Virus record (IMG/VR): IMGVR_UViG_3300034073_004938
Location: 1 to 36,626 of that record
Source: a virus
Reading direction: 5' to 3' (one strand)
DNA: 36,626 nucleotides
The translations under genes were made by a program, and so were the position numbers. A model generated the notes under the pieces. That model had not been told where the DNA came from. It did not search any database and saw nothing but the letters and a program-made list of their open reading frames with translations. This document shows positions 30,362-36,609 of this stretch, in pieces; position 1 is the first letter of the stretch, and each line of letters opens with the position of its first letter.

Positions 30362-31449
30362 AGGTCACCTCCGATCTTTTCGAGTTGGCGGCGGCCGGCG
30401 TCGGCCAGCAGGACGTGTTTCCAGTCGAGGCGTTGCTTGCGTTTGCCGGCGAGCGCGCTGGCCATGCGCAGGACGGTGAGCCACATGCCCAGGGCTTCCT
30501 CGCTGAGCACCTTGGTCTGGAGCGCGAGGGCGTCGCCTTCCGCGGGGTCGAGGCCGTAGTGGGCCGCGAATTGGTTGAGGTCCTTGCGCGGCGGCGTGGG
30601 GGGCAGCACGAGGTTGTAGAGCCGGCGGCGGCGCGTCTGCTCCATGAGCTTGCTGAACTCGCTGCGGTCGTCGTCCAGGGCGCGGTTGAGCAGCCGGGTG
30701 GCGCTCAGGATCACGCCGCACTTCCGCGCGTCGTAGAGTTCCCGGATGAATTCCAGGGTTCGGATGCTGACCGCGCTGCCGCCCTTGATCGGCAGGCAGC
30801 GGTCCACCTCGTCGACGATCAGCAGCATGCGGTCGTCAAAGGCGCGGATGATGCGGTCGCGGATCGTGCTGCTCTTGCTGTCGCCGATGTTCAGGGCGTC
30901 GCGCAGGGCATTGATGAAGTTGCCCAGGCTGCCGCCCACCGGCATCTCGACCTTGCGGGTGGTGCCGTGGTTGTGGGTGCGGGTGTAGTGGTCGAGCGAG
31001 GCGGTCTTGCCGATCTGCGTGTCGCCGATGATGAGGGAGATTTTCTGGAACTCGCGGGTCTGGTCGCACACGGCCTCGACCTTTTTGTAGAGGCTGGTCT
31101 CGATGAACTCCACGGCGCGGCTGGTGGCGCGGCGTTCGGCCAGCTCGAGGAACTCGCCGAGGACACGGCAGACTTCGCCGAGGTCGCCCGCGTAGTCATT
31201 GCGCAGCACGCGGCTGAGGGTGCTGGCGCTGTAGCCGCTCTTCTCGGCCAGTTCCTCCAGCGTGAGGTTGTGCTGGTGGCCGAACTCATTGAGCCGGCGG
31301 ATGGTGCTGCGCTGGTCGTCGGGGAGGTGCTGCGTGGCCACGTAGACGACGTCGCCGGCAAACCGCCAGCGGCGGGTGGTGTCGCGCGCCTCGCGGGCGG
31401 CGCTCATGGCGTCGGCCGAGGGCGGGGGGGTCTTGGTTTCTTGCTGCAT
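30358..31449 (-). CDS. MuB-like AAA+ transposition activator
   Basis: A 363-residue protein. Residues 50-90 hold a helix-turn-helix (LNEFGHQHNLTLEELAEKSGYSASTLSRVLRND), as in Mu B. Walker A is GDTQIGKT (142-149), preceded by the hydrophobic strand ISLII. Walker B is MLLIVDEVD (208-216), and an SATRL sensor region lies near residue 252. The C-terminus has a helical domain. It would deliver target DNA to the transposase and give target immunity. It lies directly downstream of the transposase gene. Its length and domain order suit a MuB relative of the larger type. Confidence 0.85.
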   Translation of the reverse strand: MQQETKTPPPSADAMSAAREARDTTRRWRFAGDVVYVATQHLPDDQRSTIRRLNEFGHQHNLTLEELAEKSGYSASTLSRVLRNDYAGDLGEVCRVLGEFLELAERRATSRAVEFIETSLYKKVEAVCDQTREFQKISLIIGDTQIGKTASLDHYTRTHNHGTTRKVEMPVGGSLGNFINALRDALNIGDSKSSTIRDRIIRAFDDRMLLIVDEVDRCLPIKGGSAVSIRTLEFIRELYDARKCGVILSATRLLNRALDDDRSEFSKLMEQTRRRRLYNLVLPPTPPRKDLNQFAAHYGLDPAEGDALALQTKVLSEEALGMWLTVLRMASALAGKRKQRLDWKHVLLADAGRRQLEKIGGDL

Positions 31450-31487
31450 AGGTGCTGCTTGTTTTTGGTATTGGGCTTCGCTGGGGG

Positions 31488-33353
31488 TCAGACCAGTTCG
31501 GCCAGGAGATCGACGGCCTCGGCCTCGGGCTCGCGGGAGCGCGGGCGGGGCGCGGGTTCGAGGAGGTCGGCCAGGGCCTCGGGGCCCAGCTCGCGGACGC
31601 GGCGGGCGGTGGCCTGCCGCTCGGCGGTGCGCTCCTCGGTGCGGGCAATGGCGGCGCGAAGTTCCTCACCCACCGCGGCGGTCTGCCGGTCGACGGCGCA
31701 GGGAGCGCCGAGCGGGGAGCCGGGAGCTTCGAGCGGGGAGCACGGAGCGGGGAGCACGGGGCTCGGAGCGGCGCGGCGGGTGAGGTAAGGGGTGAGGGTG
31801 CGGACCTCGGTCGCAACGAAGCGGCGCTCGGCGGTCTTGCGGGCGGCTTCGTCGCTGAGCTGCTCGTCGGTGGCGTCGAAGGCGTCAATCGGGCCAAAGC
31901 TCTTGGCGATGCCGAGGAACTTCCGCGAGAGGCTCAGGAGCACGGCGTCGGCCTCGGGCCGGTGGTCGTTCCAATACACGATGACCTTGGCTCCGCGCAG
32001 GGGGGTGAGCAGCTCGGGATTGTCCCACCGGAAGCTCCGCCGCTTGGGGCCGGAGCCACGGGTGAGCAGCAGGCCGTTGCGCGTAACGGCGACCAGGTCC
32101 ATCGCGCTGCGGTAAAGCCACCGGGCCGAGTCGGGCAGGAACCGGAGACGCTCGGCGGCGCCATCCTCGATCCACTTTTGGTCGGGGCTGAGGCCGCGGC
32201 AGATGGTGCCGTCGTTGCGCTCCTGGTTGAGGTTGCCCATGACCTCCCAGATGTGGGTGGCGAGCTGGTCGTTGCGGAGCAGGAATTCGGAGGGGTGCAG
32301 CTTGCCAGACTTCGCGGCCTGGAGCTTGGCCTTGAGCGCCTCGGGCATCTGCTTGCGCTGGTCGCGCCCCGCCCAGCCGGGCACGAGGTCCATGGCGCGC
32401 TGCAAGCCGTTGAACATGCCCTCGATCTGCTTCGAGCGGGGGTCGTAGCTCCGCCGCATGTCGAGGCCGAGGCTGCGGAGGCCGCCGATGCGGTCGTCGT
32501 CGCTCAGGCCGGTGCGGTGGCCAATGACCGCGTTGGCCTGCCAGTGGCCGCCTTCCAGGACCATTCCCCGGTGGGGCAAACCGGCGCTGTCGAAGGTGTC
32601 GCCGAACAGGCCCCAGATGTCGTCGGCGGCGTTGTATTGGCCACCGTCGCGGATGATCAGGCGGAGGTTGAGCCAACGGAGGGAGCAGATGTCGGCGACC
32701 GGGAGCAACTGCGCCTGGGCAATGCGCCAGCCGAACTCGGCGGTGGGATCATCCACCCAGCAGAGGACGTTGCTCGTCATGTCGTCGGCCACGAACCAGT
32801 CGCCGGCCTTGTGGGCGCTGTAATCGCGCTCGGTGAAGCGGCCATCGAGCCGGGCCGCGCGGTGCCCTTGCAGCCGGGCGGTGAGCAGGGGCGAGGACTT
32901 GAGCGCCTTGCCGATGCTCTTGGGCACGTGTGACTTGCTGGCAAACGCCTGGTGAACGTGCAGCCGGGCGTCGGCGCTGAGGTCGTCGCGCAGGGTGAGG
33001 CGGCGGAAGGCAAAGGCCGCGCTGCCGCTCTCCTGGGCGGCGGCGCGGGCCGCGAAGAGTTGTTCCTCGGTGAGGGCCGCGGCGGCGGGTTTGCGCCCCA
33101 CCACGCCGCGTTTCTGGTCCACCAATCCGTCGAGCCCGTGGGCGGCGTGCCGCGCCACAAACACGCGGAGCCGGCCGGGGCTCATGGTGAGGCCGCTCTC
33201 ATGCACGAGCCCGCAGGCGGCTTGCAGGGCCGCTTCCTTGCCCAGGCCGCCGGCTTGCAGGGCGGCAAATTGGCCGACGAACCATTCGCGGGCGAGGGCC
33301 TTGGCGGCGGCGCGACTGCCGGCGACGGCGGAGAACGTGACGGAGGGATTCAT
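31488..33353 (-). CDS. MuA-like DDE transposase
   Basis: A 621-residue protein starting at ATG 33353, overlapping the stop of the 92-residue gene. Residues 1-130 form the helix-turn-helix DNA-binding domains. The catalytic core has Asp190/191 in GDWFVADDMTSNVL and Glu311 in DPRSKQIEGMF. The residue at the middle catalytic place appears to be Glu267 in MVLEGGHWQANAV, where Asp is usual. A beta-barrel domain follows (PLRGAKVIVYWNDHRP). Residues 527-552 are a GGAGC-repeat translation between barrel and C-terminal helical domain (VGEELRAAIARTEERTAER). It cuts and joins the element ends. Confidence 0.88.
   Translation of the reverse strand: MNPSVTFSAVAGSRAAAKALAREWFVGQFAALQAGGLGKEAALQAACGLVHESGLTMSPGRLRVFVARHAAHGLDGLVDQKRGVVGRKPAAAALTEEQLFAARAAAQESGSAAFAFRRLTLRDDLSADARLHVHQAFASKSHVPKSIGKALKSSPLLTARLQGHRAARLDGRFTERDYSAHKAGDWFVADDMTSNVLCWVDDPTAEFGWRIAQAQLLPVADICSLRWLNLRLIIRDGGQYNAADDIWGLFGDTFDSAGLPHRGMVLEGGHWQANAVIGHRTGLSDDDRIGGLRSLGLDMRRSYDPRSKQIEGMFNGLQRAMDLVPGWAGRDQRKQMPEALKAKLQAAKSGKLHPSEFLLRNDQLATHIWEVMGNLNQERNDGTICRGLSPDQKWIEDGAAERLRFLPDSARWLYRSAMDLVAVTRNGLLLTRGSGPKRRSFRWDNPELLTPLRGAKVIVYWNDHRPEADAVLLSLSRKFLGIAKSFGPIDAFDATDEQLSDEAARKTAERRFVATEVRTLTPYLTRRAAPSPVLPAPCSPLEAPGSPLGAPCAVDRQTAAVGEELRAAIARTEERTAERQATARRVRELGPEALADLLEPAPRPRSREPEAEAVDLLAELV
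31690..31770. repeat. GGAGC-type repeat in the transposase linker
   Basis: Repeated GGAGC units encode SPVLPAPCSPLEAPGSPLGA and adjacent residues between the catalytic/barrel part and the C-terminal domain of the transposase. Confidence 0.8.
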
Positions 33354-33628
33354 CGGAAAGTGGCGGGGAGGCAGAGAGGGTGGGACTCGGACAGGTGAAG
33401 CCGTTGCTGGGCGTAACCGGCGGCCCAAAGGTCCACTTGGTGCCAGACTTCGCGGGCGGCGGGGTCGGCGGTGAGCCGGGATTCCAGGCGGGCCATTTCC
33501 CGGAGTTCAGTCAGGGCGGCCAGGGCGATGAGCACGGTCGCCGACGGGCCACGCCCAGTCCTTGTGCCCGCGGGCTTGCGCGGCGCGGCATCCGGGGTGC
33601 GGACGTTGGCGGTTTGGGGACTGGGCAT
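33350..33628 (-). CDS. small early protein upstream of transposase
   Basis: A 92-residue protein with ATG 33628 (an upstream TTG is less likely). The N-terminus is basic and Pro/Thr-rich. The C-terminal helix-rich part (SATVLIALAALTELREMARLESRL, VDLWAAGYAQQRL) is compact. It overlaps the transposase start by 4 bases. Function not recognised; in Mu-type phages this place often holds an Ner-like regulator, but I see no helix-turn-helix. Confidence 0.55.
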   Translation of the reverse strand: MPSPQTANVRTPDAAPRKPAGTRTGRGPSATVLIALAALTELREMARLESRLTADPAAREVWHQVDLWAAGYAQQRLHLSESHPLCLPATFR

Positions 33629-33646
33629 GGCCAAGAGGGCGAGCGG

Positions 33647-34048
33647 TTAGCAGGCGTTGACGTTGCGGTAGGGCACCGGGGAAAACCCGAACCGGCGGGG
33701 GCTGGCCAGGGCGCGGTTCAAGGGCGCATTCACCGTGTCGCGATTGTGAATCCCGGTGAGGGCGCGGAGGCGGTCCACGACACGGTTGAGACGGGCGCGG
33801 AGGGCGGGGTCGCGGGTCAGCTCGGCCTCGATGTCGCCGGTGGCCTGGGTGAGGTAGCTGAGGCTGAGGCCGGTGGCCTCGGCAAACTCGCGGCAACGGC
33901 ACAGGCTGAGCTTCCAGACGACCCAGGCATGGATGCGCCGGGCGCGGCTCAGCTCGTGGGTGGCGCCGCTGGCGATCTGCTCGGGCGTGAGGCCCAGCTC
34001 GGCGGCGACCGCTTGGCGGGCCTGGAGGATGAGGGCGGGGATGTTCAT
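33647..34048 (-). CDS. DnaA domain IV-like helix-turn-helix protein
   Basis: A 133-residue protein starting at ATG 34048. The central SRARRIHAWVVWKLSLCRCREFAEATGLSLSYLTQATGDIEAELTRDPALRARLNRVVDRL matches the domain IV pattern of DnaA-like C-terminal modules (S.SR..RI..A...A.......EIA...GLS....T.....I...L..D..L...I..L). It lacks any ATPase part. In phages such proteins may recruit or inhibit host replication initiation, or act as sequence-specific DNA-binding factors. It lies just upstream of the transposase set. Confidence 0.65.
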   Translation of the reverse strand: MNIPALILQARQAVAAELGLTPEQIASGATHELSRARRIHAWVVWKLSLCRCREFAEATGLSLSYLTQATGDIEAELTRDPALRARLNRVVDRLRALTGIHNRDTVNAPLNRALASPRRFGFSPVPYRNVNAC

Positions 34049-34072
34049 GACGGGCAAAAGGAAGGCTGCCGG

Positions 34073-34813
34073 TTACGGTTCCTGGGCGGTGGTCCCGGTG
34101 CGTCCCGAAGAGGGTTCACCGGCAGCGGTGGGCGACGTCGCGGGGAGGTCCGTCGCTTGAAGATTGGCCCGGGCGTCGCGCACCTTGGCGAGGGCGGCGG
34201 TGAGCTGGGTTTCGAGGTCGGCGAGCTTGGTGCCGTCGAGCTTGTCCACGGGCACCCGGTCAATCGCGCCCAGGGAGCGCAGTCCGTGCAGGCTCAGTTC
34301 CCAGTTGAACTCGATCTGCCGGGGCTCGGTATTGCCCTTGGCGGCGCGGGCCTTGGCGGCGGCGTATTGCACCGCATCGTGCTCGCCAAACTTGCGGAAG
34401 ACGCGCAGCTCGCGGGCCAGCTCGGTGAAGTTGGCGGCGGACTGGATCACGACCGTCTCGGCGGCATCGCGCAGGGCGGCGTCGGCGAGTTCGCGGTTGG
34501 TCAGCTCGTAGCTTTTGACCTGCTCGGCCGTGAGCTTCTTTTTCTCGGCGATGACCGAGACGAGGGCGTCCTCGGCGAACTGGATGTAGGCCCGGACGGT
34601 GCGGTAACTGATCTTGGTCTCAAACTCGGCGGTAATGTCTTCCCACTCGCCGTGTTGGCAGGCGTTGCGAGCCTGGAGGAGGAACCAGCCGGTGATGATG
34701 GCGGCATTCTTGGCCTTGTGCAGGAAGCCCTCGGTTTCCTGGTGGCTCTTGATCGCCTGCTGGAACCAGGCGGATGGGTTGGCTTTGGTCGGTGATTTTG
34801 CGGGGGATGACAT
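34073..34813 (-). CDS. DUF3102-like protein
   Basis: A 246-residue protein starting at ATG 34813 (MSSPAKSPTKA), the start region duplicated at 35052. Residues 20-95 (WFQQAIKSHQETEGFLHKAKNAAIITGWFLLQARNACQHGEWEDITAEFETKISYRTVRAYIQFAEDAL) follow the DUF3102 pattern (A...G..L..A+..+.HG.W..W......S.RTA..YM..A). The middle is helical and the C-terminus disordered and Pro/Thr/Ala-rich. DUF3102 proteins are common in phages and plasmids, with a presumed DNA-related role. It is the second gene of the leftward early operon. Confidence 0.7.
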   Translation of the reverse strand: MSSPAKSPTKANPSAWFQQAIKSHQETEGFLHKAKNAAIITGWFLLQARNACQHGEWEDITAEFETKISYRTVRAYIQFAEDALVSVIAEKKKLTAEQVKSYELTNRELADAALRDAAETVVIQSAANFTELARELRVFRKFGEHDAVQYAAAKARAAKGNTEPRQIEFNWELSLHGLRSLGAIDRVPVDKLDGTKLADLETQLTAALAKVRDARANLQATDLPATSPTAAGEPSSGRTGTTAQEP

Positions 34814-34818
34814 AGGTG
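34785..34818. repeat. duplicated translation-initiation region, copy A
   Basis: GCTTTGGTCGGTGATTTTGC followed by GGGGGATGACATAGGTG is repeated at about 35020-35057 with a single mismatch. It includes the start codon (CAT) and the ACCTATG context, so two adjacent genes have the same first residues MSSPAK(S/T)PTKA. Confidence 0.85.
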
Positions 34819-34839
34819 GCGTGGTCACAAATTGGGGAT

Positions 34840-35052
34840 TCACCAGACGGGGAGGCCGTTGACCCGGTAAGGTTGGCGGGCGAATTCGAGAGCCTCCCGG
34901 CCGTAGCGTTTGCGAAGATATTCTGCCACCTCGGCGGCTTGGAACCGGCTGAGGGCGCCACCGGCTTGGGTGTAGACCTCAGCGGCTACACGCCTGAGGG
35001 ATGACAATTTCGGGCTGGCGGCTTTGGTCGGTGTTTTTGCGGGGGATGACAT
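34840..35052 (-). CDS. small early protein with duplicated start region
   Basis: A 70-residue protein. The first 11 residues (MSSPAKTPTKA) repeat those of the DUF3102-like protein. The rest (KLSSLRRVAAEVYTQAGGALSRFQAAEVAEYLRKRYGREALEFARQPYRVNG) is helical and strongly basic. Function unknown. Confidence 0.6.
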   Translation of the reverse strand: MSSPAKTPTKAASPKLSSLRRVAAEVYTQAGGALSRFQAAEVAEYLRKRYGREALEFARQPYRVNGLPVW

Positions 35053-35057
35053 AGGTG
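35018..35057. repeat. duplicated translation-initiation region, copy B
   Basis: The second copy of the 34785-34818 duplication. The end of this copy is the start of the first leftward gene after the RHH regulator. Confidence 0.85.
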
Positions 35058-35060
35058 TTT

Positions 35061-35195
35061 CTAGCGGGTGATCGTGGCCAGCTTTTCGCGGATGGCGTTG
35101 CGGCCGAACTTCGAGCGGTCCGTGTCGAGGTGCGCGACCGCGTGGTCCATCGCCAGAGCCAGGGACTCCGGGAGCTTCATGGTCACGACCACCAT
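35061..35195 (-). CDS. ribbon-helix-helix regulator (leftward, Ner/Cro-like place)
   Basis: A 44-residue core from ATG 35195 (MVVVTMKLPESLALAMDHAV, then RSKFGRNAIREKLATITR). The strand VVVTMKLPESL, helix, and SKFGRNAIREKL helix are the MetJ/Arc-type ribbon-helix-helix. A GTG at 35231 would add a basic arm (RRKRQKQTPEK). It is the first gene of the leftward early operon, facing the second RHH gene. It is likely a repressor or anti-repressor of the lysis/lysogeny choice. Confidence 0.72.
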   Translation of the reverse strand: MVVVTMKLPESLALAMDHAVAHLDTDRSKFGRNAIREKLATITR

Positions 35196-35238
35196 CTTTT
35201 CGGGGGTCTGTTTTTGGCGCTTGCGTCGCACGGCAAAA

Positions 35239-35267
35239 GGAATACTGGGTATTACCCGATATGTCAA
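35239..35267 (-). promoter_or_regulatory. leftward early promoter with internal operator
   Basis: On the minus strand TTGACA (35267-35262), a 17-base spacer and TATTCC (35244-35239). The -35 box is consensus. The spacer contains the palindrome GGGTAATACCC. This should drive the early operon from the RHH gene onward. Confidence 0.65.
35247..35257. promoter_or_regulatory. operator palindrome GGGTA-T-TACCC
   Basis: Perfect 5-bp arms around a single centre base. It lies in the spacer of the leftward promoter and overlaps a possible -10 (TATTAC, 35250-35255) of a rightward promoter. Proteins bound here could block both directions. Confidence 0.65.
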
Positions 35268-35314
35268 CCGACTTGTTTCAAGAATTGTTTCCGTGGTATC
35301 AGGCTGTGCTGCGA

Positions 35315-35734
35315 ATGGTGGTCGTATCCATGAAGATGCCCGAGAGCCTGCGTGAGCTGGTGGCCAAGACCGATTTGGCCAAGGACCGCGGGGAGGGTTA
35401 CTTCATCCGTGAGGCCGTGGCCGAGAAACTGGCCAAACTGGGCTACGTAGTGGCCGAAGAGGACTGGAAACCGGCGTCCCGGAAGGGCGTGGGCGGCTTC
35501 CCGACGCACCGCAAAAACGCCGATCCGGCGACCGCGGAGGCGGAGTCAAAATGGCAGATCGCTGCCACTTTGTCTGGCGGAGTTAGTGACTTGAAACCGG
35601 TTGAGGAGGCTAATTCGGAGGCCAGTTTCGCTGCGGAAGCGGCGGCAACCTACAAGTTGAAGACCGACCCGGATGCGCGGTCGAAGGCCGCGATGCAAAA
35701 GTCGGGGAAGATCATCAAGAAAGGCAAAGCATGA
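35315..35734 (+). CDS. ribbon-helix-helix repressor candidate (rightward)
   Basis: A 139-residue protein from ATG 35315 (ATG 35261 gives 18 more residues and would suit a leaderless mRNA). Residues 1-50 (MVVVSMKMPESLRELVAKTD, GYFIREAVAEKLAKLGY) are a ribbon-helix-helix similar to the leftward regulator, so the two are paralogues. The C-terminal part is longer, with WQIAATLSGGVSDLKPVEEAN and a basic end (KSGKIIKKGK). It is the first gene of a rightward, probably lysogenic, operon. It replaces the Mu c repressor in position. The start overlaps the next gene (ATGA). Confidence 0.72.
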   Translation: MVVVSMKMPESLRELVAKTDLAKDRGEGYFIREAVAEKLAKLGYVVAEEDWKPASRKGVGGFPTHRKNADPATAEAESKWQIAATLSGGVSDLKPVEEANSEASFAAEAAATYKLKTDPDARSKAAMQKSGKIIKKGKA

Positions 35735-36156
35735 AGACGATCCTGGGAATGTGGCTGGCGGTGGTGTTGTGCGGCTGTGCGGCGACGAAAATGCCGACGG
35801 AGAGCGGGCGGCCGGAGGTGGTGTTGCCCGGGACGGTGGCGGAGGTGAAGCCGCGCCTGGTGGCGGCCGTCTTGGCGAAGGGTTACACGGTCACGGCGTC
35901 GGACGATCTCCGCGTGGTGGCCGAAAAGGACGCGGGCATCGGCGCCGCCGTGGCCATGAGCCTGGGCACGGGCGCCAGCTCGGACGGCGCGGCGCGGACC
36001 CGGGCGCAGTTCACGCTGCTGCCGGTGCCCGCCGGGACGCGCGTGGTCGCGGATCTGTGGCTGGTGAACCGCACCTTGGGCGGGGAGAACGCCGTTCCCC
36101 AGGAAGGGAGCCGTGCGCGGACTTCGTTGCAGTCGTTCCTCACGGGTTTGCGGTGA
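35731..36156 (+). CDS. lipoprotein coupled to the repressor, superinfection-exclusion candidate
   Basis: A 141-residue protein with a lipoprotein signal peptide (MKTILGMWLAVVLCGCAAT). Cys16 is the presumed lipidated residue, in LCGC. The mature part is a globular alpha/beta-like sequence (VEVKPRLVAAVLAKGYTVT is described at residues 38-55) resembling small periplasmic lipoproteins of unknown function. It shares ATGA with the repressor candidate, so it is made during lysogeny. Prophage-encoded surface lipoproteins of this kind in other phages block superinfection; that role here is inference. Confidence 0.65.
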   Translation: MKTILGMWLAVVLCGCAATKMPTESGRPEVVLPGTVAEVKPRLVAAVLAKGYTVTASDDLRVVAEKDAGIGAAVAMSLGTGASSDGAARTRAQFTLLPVPAGTRVVADLWLVNRTLGGENAVPQEGSRARTSLQSFLTGLR

Positions 36157-36363
36157 TCAATTCCCCCTGATCTGGCGGGCGGGGAGCGGGGCGAGGGCGG
36201 GCCTGGGTGTGGGCGCTCGGCGGCGGAGGATTGCGGCACTCACGCGGAGCTGGCGCGCCCAGCGGGTGAGCTTGCGCGCCAGGAGCAGGCGGGCCGCCGG
36301 GGTCAGGTCGCCGGCGATGGCTTCCAGGTCGGGTTCCAGGCGCACAAAGGGGCTCGGGTGCAT
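36157..36363 (-). CDS. small terminal gene facing the lipoprotein
   Basis: A 68-residue protein from ATG 36363 (an ATG at 36453 would give 98). Central helix LTPAARLLLARKLTRWARQLRVSAAIL, then a basic Pro/Arg-rich end. Its stop adjoins the lipoprotein stop (36154-36156 and 36157-36159), so the two are convergent with no gap. No family recognised. It is the last gene before the end. Confidence 0.5.
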   Translation of the reverse strand: MHPSPFVRLEPDLEAIAGDLTPAARLLLARKLTRWARQLRVSAAILRRRAPTPRPALAPLPARQIRGN

Positions 36364-36467
36364 GCCCGGGAATCTGCCCCCGGGGGTCGGACACTGGCAG
36401 GCCCTGGGAACAGCCGGTGAACAAGTCGCCGGCCGGGGTTTTGCAGGGTCCATGCAGGGGCGTTGCC

Positions 36468-36484
36468 GTCCCTAAGTCCGCCAA
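36468..36484 (-). repeat. 17-bp end repeat, inverted copy 3
   Basis: GTCCCTAAGTCCGCCAA is the inverted complement of the repeat at 123-139 and 158-174 with one mismatch. It lies about 125 bases from the right end. The 36364-36467 stretch between the last gene and this repeat shows a small inverted CCCGGG..CCCCCGGG repeat and no gene. Confidence 0.8.
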
Positions 36485-36503
36485 CAAATTGCCGGGCCGA
36501 ATC

Positions 36504-36601
36504 TTTCACTTTTTTCAACGCAAGCGCCGTTTTGTGAAGCCTAGCGTTTTCGGCCTGTTTCAAGCGTTTTCAACCGTCGCCATGTTTTCACTTTTTTCGC
36601 C
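36504..36601 (-). repeat. right-end array of GAAAA-type transposase sites
   Basis: Read inward from the right end, four related sites occur: GGCGAAAAAAGTGAAAAC (36601-36584), GGTTGAAAACGCTTGAAAC (about 36576-36558), GGCCGAAAACGCTAGG (about 36554-36539) and CGTTGAAAAAAGTGAAAG (36520-36503). The first and fourth share GAAAAAAGTGAAA. The C/TGAAAA core is as in MuA sites. Confidence 0.65.
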
Positions 36602-36609
36602 TGTGTGAA

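Larger units (their letters stand above)
86..36609. mobile_element. Mu-like transposable siphophage prophage, near complete
   Basis: The element carries MuA- and MuB-type genes near one end, GemA, Mu-type terminase, an HK97-type head and a siphovirus tail. I place the ends from three facts. The left sequence begins TGTAT, like Mu itself, and has a CGAAAAAA box 10 bases in. The right end read inward has the same GGCGAAAAAA box exactly 10 bases in. Outside these positions the host sequence shares CGAT on both sides. The Mu c-A-B end is on the right of the window, so the element is displayed reversed. A 5-bp target duplication would be expected, but only 4 bases match (CGATC against CGATG), so the end coordinates may be off by a few bases. 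Confidence 0.8.

Noticed and set aside
31697-31740. Collagen- or elastin-like function for the Pro/Ala-rich stretch of the transposase
   Set aside because: It is the translation of the same GGAGC repeat found in non-coding junctions, so it is a linker insertion and not a functional domain.
35264-35509. Minus-strand 81-residue frame opposite the rightward RHH gene
   Set aside because: Antisense to a recognisable RHH domain and its product has no motif.
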